Source: Stichopus chloronotus
Taxonomy: Eukaryota > Echinodermata > Holothuroidea > Aspidochirotida > Stichopodidae
NCBI GenBank assembly: GCA_021234535.1
Contig: CM037842.1
Span: 12,646,010-12,710,009, forward strand
Length of the DNA: 64,000 nucleotides
Direction: 5' to 3'
A program made the position numbers and the translations under genes. This document shows positions 34,451 through 48,200 of this stretch, piece after piece (positions within the stretch are counted from its first letter, which is position 1; each line of letters starts with the position of its first letter). The notes below the pieces were generated by a model. It was not told the DNA's origin, searched no databases, and saw nothing but the letters and a program-made list of their open reading frames with translations.

Positions 34451-37400
34451 TCCTGTACTTTGTTTTGGCGGTGGTATCTGAAAAATTACGTTTGATTCGG
34501 AGTTATAATCCGGCACGCTACTGTACTACCTAACTGCTGACCAGGAATTGCTAAATTTTGCCACTAACAGTTACAACAAATAACGTACAGTATGTTATGT
34601 GATATTGATAAGCGAAATAATGACGTGAATATTTTCTTGTAGGCCTAGGCCTAACTTACAACATGACAAAATTGTAAGTGCAATCAGTCGACTGAACCAC
34701 TTCGCTCAAGACATTCTTTTGTCCGAATGTACTGAACCAGGCCTAAGCAGTAGCGTAACTTACTGTGACTCATGTAACGTACTGTAACTTTGTGTAGGCC
34801 TAATTATCAGTGGGAACCTTAGCAATAACAGTACAGGCCTAGGCCAGGTATAGGCCAACAGTACAGTAGGTCTACTTACTGACACTAGTTGTACGTTGCA
34901 CACTATTCAGTACGGTATCAAAAGTAACGTTATTAAAAACGAGATCAAGGGCAAGGCCAAGCTACAGAGTGTCAAAAAGTTACTTTGCTGAATTAGACAA
35001 TTCTGTATAGAAAATTCCAATACAGAAAACATTGGCTAACATGGCACTAGACAATTTCGTAGTGACTACCATATTCCAATGTAGAAAAGACGTTCGTTGT
35101 CGTTACAGTAGCTATGCAGTCTTGCAGTGACTGTGCATACTGTATACTGCACCATCACTACTTTGCATCAACTTGGAAAATTATTGAAGGCCGACCGACG
35201 CGCGCAGTGATCTCCATTCTGTTGCGTCACGAGTACTGTGGATATCAACTTGATCTTTGATAGTTTCAGGAGCTTTTGAGTGGTTGGAATATTTGTGTTT
35301 AGCACACATTTCTCTTTGCAATTACTAAATTTAGACTTGTTTAGAATCAATGAAAAGGGACTACCTGTACAACACAAATCATGTAACAAATGAGTTTTTG
35401 TTTACGGTAGACTACGATGTATTTTGTAAAACCAGATTGGATGGACTCATCATACCATTGCATTGTCCCGGACATTCAGCGCAAAACCTGTAGAACACTA
35501 ATGGGCACCAATAACAAATAAACTGGTCTTTGTCTGTTTATCTGACCACATGCTAGGAGAGTCCGGCCCTCCATGTATGCAGGCCCTTCAAGAAAATGAG
35601 AAAAAAAGAAAAGGAGTGGCGGGTGTTCGAACGTACCATGAGTCAATTTTGCACTTAGATGGGATGAAATTAAATGACTGTGAGACATGACGAATATAGA
35701 ATCACAAGGAAGAGTACAAAGACATTCACAGCAAACTTTAACATCAGCTCTTCAACACATACTATGGATAACAAAAACATTTACTATGGAGAATATAAGG
35801 TTATGATAAATCACATGGACAGATGTTATAGGAGTACACTAATTTCCAGTATATGTAAAGAGGATGCTTGCCCTCATTACACTAGTTTGGGTGAATCATC
35901 CAAGGCCTCACAAAGATTGCAGAACTTCCCATCACCGACACATGATGATACTGGATTTCACTTTGAAATCAGTCATGTAGAGACATTGATGGATCGGATG
36001 GACACAACACCAACTTCCCTGACAGTGAGATGCCATTAATTTAGGACACACAATTACAGCAGTGTAAGTAATGCACCAACACTTATGTATCTTCACTTCT
36101 TCACTCTGTTTACATATTACAAGTCATAATAATAACATGTTCTGGGAGATGTTCTGAGACATTACTTACAAGCCTCACATTTTGTTTTCCCTTTGTAAAA
36201 TAAAGTTCTACTTTTTGCTGATATTTAGTAATGCTCCATTTATGCTACTTGTAGACTTCATTTAGTAGGCCAGTTCATAGTCACTTACCTTTGTCGTTAA
36301 TTGAAAAGAAAAAAAAAGATTACTGTTCGCATGAATCATGAATGCCAGAAGAATGGTTAACTGCCAAAAATGTAAGTGATGTAACTCAGCATGCAGATGG
36401 CTAAAAAAAAACAATGTTTATGAATCATGAGATGTCTGAAAACAGCCAAGATGGTACAGTAGACAGAATTGGTGGTGTAGGGACTAACTTCTTCTTGCCA
36501 CTTAACACATTGTTCTCCACATCTGACAGTCGTGCCTTGGCTTAAAAGGATGATAATTTAGACAAAGTCGGAACATAAAGTGATTGTGTGCATAGGTGAA
36601 AGGTAAGAACATTGAAATTTCCTCTCCAAAAGTTTGGTAAGACTTTTGATTTCACCATTCAATCTGGGAAAAAAAATAGGTTTCAGTTGGTTAATTCTGC
36701 AACATGATTCTAAATCCTTCTAACGTAACAACAAAAAGTGTAGAATACAATAATGAAGTGGTTGACTGTTTTCATTCAAATTCACGATGTGCTTCTTTGA
36801 ACAAGCCAATGGGAAGTATAATAGTCCTCGATATTCAGTTAGTCAAAACATCTCAGGATCACTGATGCTGCAATGTTGTGATCAGTTTGTAGGTAATTTG
36901 TAAATACAGTACATGCTTCCTTTCACCAAATACTTTACTGTATGGTATTTTTTGTCAAATCTCAAGAGGTTTGTTTTATTTGGCACAATTTATAAATTCC
37001 CAACAAGGGCTAGGCCAAGGCTTACCTAAAGTACAAGTCATGCAACGAAATGTTGTGATGTGATGAATGAATTTTTCAAAGAGAAGAATTTGCATGGAAC
37101 AGTTCTGAAGAAGTTCAAGAGTCATCTAATACTGTACCAACAGTAGTAACTAGGCCGTGCCTACAGATGCCCAGAAGCCACAGTTAACGTTATCCTAGAC
37201 CTACATCACTGTATCTACTGGAGCCTGGCGTATTGTACTGTAATACTAGTGGGTCTAACACTAACCTTGGTAATATAGCCTGGCTAGCCAAGGGTAATAT
37301 TTCAACTAAGTTCGCTACTTCCAGAAATCTGCGTACTTTGCTTTTGGTCTCTTTGACACAATTACACAGTACATCTCAAACAATACTTTAAAATCAGGCA

Positions 37401-39128
37401 GTGAGAAATCATGGGGAAGATAATGTTTCAAATAAATTGTCATCAATTTTTCAAATGCTGTCCCAATCATTACCTAGCACAGCGCTGCTCGGCTGCTTTC
37501 ATACAGGTATCCATTGTGTACAAGTGTCTTGAAGTTAGATTCAGCTGGACAGATTGAGCTTGTTATAAAGCAACAAATTTTAAGCAGGGTTGGCCACAGA
37601 TACCTCCAAAGGATTCCACAAACTTTTCGTAAAACTTTTTTAAGTGGCAGGATCCCTCACTGTTTTGTTCAGTGCAGGTTGACATGCTTCAGTGAACACG
37701 CACAATGCGTACCGATAGACGAAGTGCTCATTAAGTTTGGGAAGGAGAGCTTGCAGAATTTGCTCCAGCTTGTGTTACGTGCATAACCCTAGCAACACAG
37801 TTTTCCTGCAGAGGTGGTAATATTATCGTGGTAGTCTCAAGGATGAGGTTTTGACATGGTGCCTAAGTACTGTAACCTTGACAACTTGTGTTGCTCCAAA
37901 GTTGACTGTGCTATTCTGCAGTAATTCAAATTTACTGTACATACTGGTAGATTATGAAACTATGTCTGGTGCTACAGTACTCTTATACTGACTACATTGA
38001 AGCCAGGGCTTCCTGCTTCAATCTGTTAAATTTGGCATACCTAGGCCTAGAGTATAAATCCATACATGTACAGCATTTTTTCTTTCTATCTTAGGCCAAG
38101 GGCCTGCAACTTGAAGTTAACTTACTACAGCAGCATAACCAAATTGTTAGCCATGGCATTACTAGTTAACCTGACCCCCAGGTTTGGTAAATAGTGTCAG
38201 CTACTGTACAGTAACTTACTTCAACACTAAGAACTTAGAATTGTAACTTAAGGAATAGTACGGCCCTACGGTATGCTACTGTCAGTTGCTAACCAATGTT
38301 CAAATATAGAATGCAGGGCTACTCTTCAACTAAACCACTCATTCGGATACATGAATGCGATGTCAATCAAAGGGACTCACCTTTTGTCATTCTCAAAAAG
38401 CACTATGGCTACTGTAGTCTACCATAATTGATTCCACATGCAAGCATCAGCACATTGAAGCACTGTACTGTAACCAGAGGATTCCTGAAACTGTTAAACA
38501 CATTTTTAGAAAGGTTTTTGCACCTACTGTGTCAACATGTTATGTTGGTATTACAGTAATTATGTTGGTAAAAATTTTGACTCTCTGCACATCTGTCAAC
38601 ACATTGTTGCTGTGTCTCGGTGAAAAATTGCGTTCTTGTGAGTTGAAAATCTTGACAACAGTTTCAAGTATGTTTTGTCTCTTTCTGACAAATGCTAGGT
38701 GATTTAGAGTACTCAATTGCTGATAGAAACATATGGTGCTGCTTGGTGTGTGCACATTATGCCACACATCCCTGAGTACAGTAGCAGTGAATATATATTT
38801 AAGAGCCAATCAGTCGTTAATTTATTGGTGGTATTTATAGACTAGTTTCAAAAGTATGTAGATATTCCATGGGTTTTGCTTTGCCACTGTAAATTGCCAT
38901 TAATCATTTTTGATCAAAATGCATACTCAGGGAATTGCTGTATGAGATGTCAAAAAAATCGATTGTCAGATTGGGTTAGCTTTATATGTGATGTAATCTG
39001 TCAGAAATTTGGTCACCAGATCAGAATTTTCCTGTGCTACGGTAGTTATTAGAGTTTGTGAACATACTGTAACTGTACAAGATGAATTTCCTTACTGTAT
39101 CATCATCAGATTACAAAATAAGTTGAGA

Positions 39129-39217
39129 ATGGAAGAAGATAAAGATACTCCAGGAGAAGAGAGCCCAGAGAAGAAGTTGAAATTGACTGATGAAGAGGAT
39201 GACTCTGACACCATCAA
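39129..39217 (+). CDS. GABPA: GABPA coding exon 1
   Basis: Encodes the acidic N-terminus [20 protein letters not shown] and onward. The donor is AA/GTATGT and the exon ends in phase 2. PEKKLKLT could be a nuclear localisation patch (inference). Confidence 0.85.
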
Positions 39218-42200
39218 GTATGTGTGACTACTAGCTCTGTGACATGTCCCTCTGTACATTGTCATTGCTCTGTGACATGTCACTTGCAATTTTCAGACTG
39301 ACATGTGGTTCAGAGATTCAAAAGTGGTTCTAGCCTGCCACACGTGATTCTAACCCTTCTAAGTTCTTACCTTCATGTATAATTTTGGCCTGCAAAAGGC
39401 TACTATGAGACTGCCACCGTTACGGAATGCATCTGGGTCATTCTCTGTCAACTCAGCAAATGGGCTGGCTGGTCACTACCCCAGATTTTGCTGAAATTGA
39501 TCTCAAGCAACCTTCTATTAGTGCTTGGAGCACAAAGAAAAAAAGATACGTCAAAAGTCCAAGGGGTTTACGAGTTGTGACTCATTGGAAATTGATCCAA
39601 CACCCAAGTTAGCATTTGCAATTGCTAAAACATGATTTTGGCCAGTTTTAGGTACTATTAACTTCAATTTGGATAATGGTACAAGATCTAAATTGACTCT
39701 CTGGGGTACTGTACGTCTTGGCCAAATTTTGCAAGGATTCAAAGGAAATTTGTTCAGTTGACAGGGAATGACCCATTCGTGAGATTGTAATAACGTGCTT
39801 CTGATCTGTCACATGTGATTCTGACCTTTCAGAATGCTTGCATAGGAGTATCTTTCTCAATGTAAAACACTGTTGGCAATATTAAGAAAGACTTCAGTTA
39901 ATGCTGTAGTCAAATGTCACCTCGCTAATTAAACTCATTTCGTGCTTATATACATATGCAACTGCAAGGGACATTGTCATCTTAATGTATGTGTGTTATG
40001 AGTCGCAGGGGAAATTCCTCCAAATCTTCCTTCTGCATTCTGCGTGAACAGCGTCGTCGTGGGGACCCCCGTCAACCAGAACGTGGTGACCCAGATGATG
40101 GACATCTCCGAACCCCTGGGGACGCTGCGGACGTTGCTGTCACAGAGGCTGGATTGTTACCTCAATGATCACGAGATTCGCCTTCAAAACACAACCGTGG
40201 TAAAGATACATTTTGTTCGGTCAATTTTCTGTGCCCATTGTTAATATACAAAAGCAGCCCTTATGAGAAACAGTCTAGTCTAAATTCTTGTTAAGAAGGA
40301 TAGGTAATTGTAATAAATATCTTACATATCCTTTGCCATTTTTTTCCAAACCATTTGCATGTACATCTCCTTGAAAGATTTGTGGCAAAAAATGTCAGTT
40401 AGAAAGTGAACCAGTCAAGATAAAAAAAAAGTTTAATTAATGTTTTTTAATTTTTTTTTATATGTTTACATCCCTAGGATAATATTCATGAGCTTGTGCT
40501 GTTTGTCTTTTCCATGACTTGTACATGGATTGTTAATTGGTCAAAAGTCAGATCCTTGCTTGCCTTAACTCCAGAAATAGTACTTCATTGGAAATGCACC
40601 AACATGGCACATAAAAGAATGACTGGATATCTTCGTGTAACTATTCAGTCTCTCCGAGAGACATTAGCGTAAGAGCGTCATCAAATGCCCACGTCATATT
40701 AATTAACAATAGCCTCATCTCCTCAAAGCTGTATGCGTGAGATGAGCCATTGAAGATACACCAGTTGAATGTTTGGAATGTTTGGATGAAGAGGTTATTC
40801 TCGAGCAACAGATCGTTGAATTTCTACAGATATTTGTTACATTAAGGAGGAACCGTTGTGGGTGTTTCAATTTCAACCTACACTTAGCACTTGTCTTTTC
40901 ACAAACATCACCACAGCATTGGCTTTATTTTCGTAATTACTTCTTTCCAAAGAACTCTACAAACTTCCTGCCGTTGTTCCGTTGTTGTGCAGCGTATCGC
41001 CATTTTGGAAACGTATGACGTATCAGGTGCACCGGCAATACTACCTGTACGTGACATGTACAGGTGCATGTGTGACTAGCAAGTGAATAATTTGTATATT
41101 CATAAAAACTCCATATGCTCTTGGGCGTGAATTTATTATACCACTGAATGGCGTCTTGTTGTTTGGAAAACTGTATTTGAAGTGTCAGGACTTTCTGGAA
41201 GGCTGTACAACGGGTTTTCGTTTAAAGGGAATGCTTTACCCTTATTTTGACTGATCTATAATTCTGTAGTCATAGATATTAGCCTCTAAGTTACTATACA
41301 ATATTTCCTTGTAAGTCTGTTAGGCATAGTCATGAACTCCACATTATCTCACATCAGTGTATAAATATCTCTGCCAAAAGTTGTGACTTCCGGTTAAAGG
41401 TTTAAGGACAAACCACATCCATGGCTGTATGTTTCTTTGAACAGATGTAATCACAGCTGGACACAGAAAGGTAATCATTGAAATGGCAGAGGGAATGATT
41501 TGAATTGAGTCACGCGATATTGTATCTATATACATCTCAACAGGATTTTAGGTTGCAAGTGCTGTCACTTCTGGTTTTTCTCAAAGCAGGATGTGATGTT
41601 TGAAAGAGAAAACCAAACTATCCCATCTTTTATCTTCCATGTCTCTCTTCCATTTCTCTCTTCTATTTCATACCATCCTGGAAAACACCATCCATGCCAC
41701 GTTTCTCGCTGGAAACTTGTCACCAATCAGATTGTTTTTTGCAGCAGTAGAAATATGACTGATTAAGTTTTATCTGCCAAACTCTTGTGTACAAGCAAAT
41801 AGGTGGTCTTTCCCACGTAAGTTCTGTAAGTTTACCGCAGGACTGGATTTGCTAACTTATTGTTTGGCCTAGATTTAACGTTTTTTGACGTATTTTTGGA
41901 CAGATAGATCAAGTTTTTGTAGTCTTCATAGCTTTTTGCAACTAAGGAGCATAGCTGGTCCTTTGGTGTTCATTTGAAAATGATGTAGGAGTAACAGCAA
42001 ACACTGCCTCGATGAGTGCATTTCAAAATGCCAGAGAGTGTGCCCAATCTTTGTCTACAGTATAAGAATGTCAAGCAGTTCCATTTTGTTTTTAAACCTT
42101 TATCGACAGCTAGACCCAGAAAAGAGTCTTTTGGAACAGGGAGTGAAAACTGAAGGCATAGTCCAGTTCAGTGCGCAGGTCATCTCCAGCCACGGTAAGT

Positions 42201-45200
42201 CTCACGTTCTGGTGATTGAACCGGCCAAGTCTCCACAGGTGTGTAGCGTAACATTCTCACCCCTAGTTAAAAATGGACGTTGATCGGCGACTTACGAAAT
42301 GGCGTCGAGGCAGAACCTTTTAGGGAAGGCCAGTGGTGGAATTAATGTCATCACAATTGACAGTGAAGTCTCTGGTGTCAGACTACGCTAGACTGACAGT
42401 TTCAGTGAAACTCATGCTTTATCTAGTTTCCGAAATTTAGGCTGATATATCTGAGTAATTTGCTGAATAATAGTGGTTTCCACTGCAGGATAGCCGCAAA
42501 TATTGATACATTTTTCATCGGACATCCGCTCATTGTGGTCCACCAGAAGCTAGTGGGTCTTCTTTGGTACAGATATCCAAGCAGTAGCTCAGCAAATCCT
42601 CACGTGATATCATACATGTTTATGCCTTCTCGAGAATAACATACCCTAACCATTATGGTATATCTGGATCTTACGTCATGTTCTGTCATGCAGAAAATGT
42701 CTTCTGGAGACCTGATTTTAGCACATTATGCATATTTTGTGAGGACTAGATGAGTAGCTTCTGTAGCTCACTAACATGTATGTACTCAGAAATATGATGT
42801 GTGCAAATTGCTACAGCTCTGTTAATGATATCTACAGGGGTCACTCAATTTCAGTTTAGCCAGAAAGTCTGCCTTTATAAATTTCCTGCTTTGTGCTGCT
42901 GATTTCATATTCCTTTCTATCTTGTTCTCTTCATGATTATGTTTTGTTTTGTTACCTTATTTATATCGTGAATCAAGCCAACTGTGCAGCCATTACAGTG
43001 AAGTAAGAAATGAAATACATTTTGGAAGCCCAGTCAATGAAGTCCATGCTCGTATGAGAAACTTATCCCTCACCTAACTCAACGATAACTTCTGAAATGT
43101 TGTGTCACACGAAACTGAATCTTTGCAGAAATTGAAACTTTGACAACTGGATGTTGGGATTTTTGTAGCAGCAAGTCTGTTGCCCTGCATCATGGGTTCT
43201 ACAATGCACTTCAGGGCTTATTAAACAAATCTTGCTTCATACTGTAGTTAGACTGCCACTACAAAACCTTGGTGATAGGTGGACTACCACTACAAAACCT
43301 TGGTGATTTGCTTTTTGGGGACTCACACAATTTGCTTTATTTTTGCCAAACATGGTAAATAAGTTACACCGAGACAATTTTATAGAAAGATAGATTGGTT
43401 GACTTGGAAGTTTCCCTTGCTAAACTTGGGGGTTATTCAAAGATAACATGTTCTTGAGTGAGATTGTAAAGCACCTCTGTTTTGCTGCAAATTTAACTCG
43501 TGAAAGTTTTTGTCAAGTGTAACCTTCGTAAGTTGTCTTTGCTGGCAGTCTTTTCAAATTTTATTCACAGGAATGAAGCCAGTGATTAACATCTTGGACA
43601 TTGTCAAACCGATTATCGAGACGGTTGAACTACCGATGTCAGAAGCGCAAGGTAATGTACGTCCATGCATGAAGTCCCCCATGAATTTGTCCACCCCCTC
43701 TCGACTGTTTGCTGGCATGTTGCTAGGGGCATTCCAAGAAGGACAGGCATAACAATAACGATTGGCGAACAATCTCAGTTGAAGAAAATTAGTACAAGGT
43801 GCTTATCATGCATTTGGTAGCATGTGACATTTGTCTTTGCTTTTTAAAATTTCGTGGCTTGTGAAACTCTATAGCCGCAGTCCGTTTCCACTTAAACAAA
43901 GATGAGAGGAAATGTACCTTTAGTGAAATAGTTTATGTCATTAAATGTGGGAGTATGAAAAAGTGAGACTGGAATATTTTTCGTATATTTCACTTCAAGA
44001 TGAGTTGTATTTGTCCTTTTGCTAAACTGCAATGAAGTTCATAAAATGTGCCAAGCCGTAGTACTTACAAAAACAGTTAAATCGATGTGGCAATGCAAAA
44101 TTTATAACCACCAATGGTTGTAGACATCATCATATTTGTTCTGCTCCTTATTGATTTTTTTAGTCAAGTTGCGAATTGTGTCTCATTTAAGGGAAGTGGT
44201 GAGAGAAGTCAATGTGTGCCTTGCTCATTAGGATTGTAAGAACTCAGTTTTTTGACTTTCTAGTTTTGTTAATTTTCCACTCCCAGCAACAACTTCTGAG
44301 GACAAGATCCCCGACAGCAAGAAGTTGATGTTAAACGAAGACGAAGAAGTGACTCAGCTGATAGTCTGCAACAATTATCGAGAAGAACAAGAAAAGAATG
44401 ACATCCCTATCCGTGAGAATACCATTCTATGTTTGTTTGTTTGTTAATATTTGCATGTGAATCTATACTCTTTGTGTCAAATTTTAAAAGGCAGCTCTCT
44501 TATATGTACCTGCATTACCAGGCTACCAGCATCGCTATAAAAGGTGTACCGGTCAGCCCACTGCTTGTTGTTAACATGACACCAAAAGGCCAATTTTCTC
44601 ATGCCAAGTATCTGCCAAATATCTACAGTGTTGGTAAATTCCCCTCGATGTTATTTACAGTATGGTGCAGATGGCAGCAGTAGACCATCGTGAAATTCTC
44701 TTACAAGTGCGAGAGAGACATAGAGGCCGTTCATATTACACTGTAGATGGAAAACGGCAGTAGGAGGAGGGGTTTAAAAAACATCAGAAGATACAGCAGA
44801 TTATTGAAACATGTATTTTGAAGTAAAGAGGCCCCCGTTGAGTCGCTTTGTGAAATTCACTAAATTTCCCTACAGCTGCCAAGGCTCCTTGACATACTAA
44901 TAGCAAATGATAAAACTAAAGAGGATCCTCATGTATTGCATACCCTAAGAATAATTAGTATAAAGCAATATTGGCATTCTCTCCCAACTCAAAAAATTTT
45001 CAGAAAATCTTGGTCGGGCACAGACTTAGATTTTGCTTTAAAAAAAAAAGAAAAACCCTAGTGCTCTTCAAGTAGTAGACAGAAGACACCAAAACTTTTA
45101 GGCCAAAATTTCAAGCCATTTGGGACAAATGTTCCATCAAAAATTGGCCCGAACCTCCTTCTTTGTATCACCAGATTGCATGGTCATCATCTCGGTCGTT

Positions 45201-48200
45201 TTTGAGAGGCTGTAACTTCCCAGGGATGAAAGATAAAATGCTAAAAATATCTGCTGAGGGTATTTTCTGCCAATATTTTCAGAATCTTGTATCGGAAACA
45301 CTGTACGGTATCTGTCTTTCCTATGAAGGTTAACAGCTCTGCACATTGTAGGCCATTTTAGGCATCCATGTGACTTTTGATTTTGGGGTCCCTGTGGTTG
45401 TTCAACCAGCCTCTATCAAATAGGTATCATTTTCCACATATATAATATCTGGTGGCTACACTTTGCACGCACAAAGTTAAGACCTTGAATAACTTTCTTG
45501 ACAAAATGGTAGGGAGTCAAACATGGTCTCAGAGCCAAACAAATCAACATATTGATGTTTTGGGGGTTGACCTTTCACCTTGCTTATCACCTGAAGTTGA
45601 CATTTTTTTTCATTAGCTCTAACCCCAATAAATGCTTGTTTAACTTTCAAAGAGAGGTTTTTCCTCAATCTTGCCAAATTATTTCTTGAATTTTGGTAGA
45701 AGGGGGTCAATGTACCTTCAGGATGTTCAGGAATTTTGAATCTAAATTCCCACATCGACCCTATGGGCCATTTTATAAAATTCTGTCCACTGTTTTTCAA
45801 ATGTTTCTCCCTGAATATACTTCATTTTTCAGAAACTTGAACACACTAGTCATTGCCCATGAGGGATATACAGTGAGGAATGTTGGGCAAAAGTTCCTGC
45901 ATTTTCCCAATGGATCATTTTATGAAATTTTGGAAAATGCTTTTTCTAATACATGTGCTGTTTTAATCTTGTCATACTGATACTTGGATAGTCATTTTGC
46001 CGGGTTCCAGTAACTTTGGGTCCAAGGTCATAATGGGCCCTGTGGGTCTCTTTATTCAACCATATGAGATGTTTTCTCCTACGGATGTTTGGTGTGAGCC
46101 TCTGCAACATTGTTGCTTTAGTTTTCTCTCATTTCTTCCCTACAACAGATCCCGTTCATTGGTCAGTCGAACACACCACTCACTGGCTGACCTGGGCGGC
46201 GACAGAGTTCGGTCTGAGCCTCACCAAAGACATTCACGATGCTTTTAGCATCAGTGGCTCTGAGCTCTGCCAACTGACCAAGGAAGACATCATGAAAAAG
46301 ATGCCCAAAAACATGGGAGAGTTCTTCTGGACACATCTGCAAGTCTTGATCAAAGGTGAGATGTTTGATCATTTCATCGTCCCCGTCTCTCAAAATGCCC
46401 CGTAAGTTGGCATGGGCGCTAGGAGCTGGAAGAAAGTGAAGTGCATTGTAAGAGCAGGTCGCTCCATGAGCCCATATAAAAGTATGCGGGCTGCCAAGTT
46501 CAGCAGCAAACCCAGAGAAGTTCTAAAAGAGAAAAGAGTTATGTCAAAAAGTGCTAACAGACAACTCACGATGTGGTTGCCATAACTTCAGTGTTGAATT
46601 TTTCAATATTCTTTTGCTAGCAGTTCCAGTAATACATAAAACCAAGTCAAAGTGTTGAAACAGTTCAAATACTTAAGTATCCGGGCAAAAGAGCAAAGTA
46701 CCGACACAAATAAAAGTGGAACCATCAAAAACAGCATGTTTCTGTACAATCATAGTATTCACAGTTAACAAAAGTCATGTTTTTCTTCATTCATTATGTT
46801 TTTCTTTTGTTTTTTCTATCTCATTTTTCTCTCGTTTGCTTTGTCTCTTCAACCAATGTCCTCATCGTACCAACCATAAAATTGTGTTTCCTCCTTTTTC
46901 AGCCAAGGAACCCGAGATCTCCCTGTCATCCGCTGCTCCAGTTGGTAAGCAACAATTGGCATTGCACTTCAATATTCGGTCGTAAATTTTAATTCAAAGT
47001 CACTTTGAAGTGCAATGTACCGCTTCTACAAAAATGCCGTCACACTCAGTGCCCCCATCTCTGTTGCCATGACAACATCGTCCTAATATGATTACTGTGT
47101 CGTTCTGATGAGAAGATGACCTCACTTTAATTCGTCCTGACTACAGTCATTTCAAATACGAACAAAGAAATCATCTCTAAGTTTGTCATTTATCATTATT
47201 TAGCATTTCAATTATTGTAAATTGGGGGGTGAGATTGAATCCCCATTATCTCTCACCCCTTTGTGTCGGATCACTTTGTGATGGCGTACACACGCAACGC
47301 TAGCCATTCCCTCTCCTGAAAATATGTGGAGCTACACTGACTTGGCAGCCAAAAATTTTTTTGGCAACTGTAGATTTACACAGTAGAATGACTCATTTTG
47401 TGGTGTTCATCTTTCTGAAGATTTTTAGTAACTTTGTTTGCTAGTTATGAATCTGCCATTCATTATTACCAGATTATTTCACATCATATATTAAATCATA
47501 ATGAAGTATTCTGCTAACAAAGTTATCACAAAGAAGCATTAGTTCCTGCCTGTTTCCCTTCTCCTGCAGAGCCTCTTGTATTAAACACCAGCCAGTCAAT
47601 CTTCCACAGCAAGGCGAAACTTCCAAAGTCTCCGAGGACGCCCAAACTGAACTCAACATCGGAGGACAGGATCCTCCCGGGGAATCGCACGGGTGAGCAG
47701 AAGGCGGTAGTATGTCGCTACCTCACCCCTCCCCACACCCTTGTCCCTAGCCAAATGGCGGCAGGGTACCCAAGTGCTGCTGTGTTATCACTACCGTCGA
47801 CAGTGTTACACCAGTTGTAAAAGGAACGTTAGCAGTTATGTCCAATCCATCACTTACATCCAAAAGATGATGTCCCTTCCAAACTTACTGTACCTTCCAA
47901 CATTTTTTTTTTTTTTTTCTGCCTAACACAACTAATGAAGTGATAATTTTGTGTAGTTCGTGTACCATGAACACATTGTGCGGTTTGCAGTGCATATTTC
48001 ATTGCAGATTCAATAACTGTATTTCTGAAATGTATTCCACATTCGATTAAATTCTAAACTGATTTGAGGAAAACCTCATCCCAGAATCCTGTTTTCATTA
48101 AACTTTTTGTGTGCCTTGTACTGTATGTCAGGGCTGCCAATTATCTGTGGGCTGATGGTCTTTTTCTTGTATTGGTTCATACTGAAATAAGATATTGTGT

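Larger units (their letters stand above)
34186..39128. other. Region upstream of GABPA coding exons
   Basis: Likely holds the promoter and untranslated exon(s) of GABPA, but none can be placed firmly. AGGCCTAGGCCTA-type words and TACTGTA palindromes are frequent. A CpG-rich spot with TTGCGTCACG lies at about 35190-35235. A 121-codon frame at 35674-36039 has no recognisable domain. Confidence 0.35.

Noticed and set aside
35674..36039. 121-codon plus-strand frame upstream of GABPA
   Set aside because: Composition looks random and no domain or splice evidence was found.
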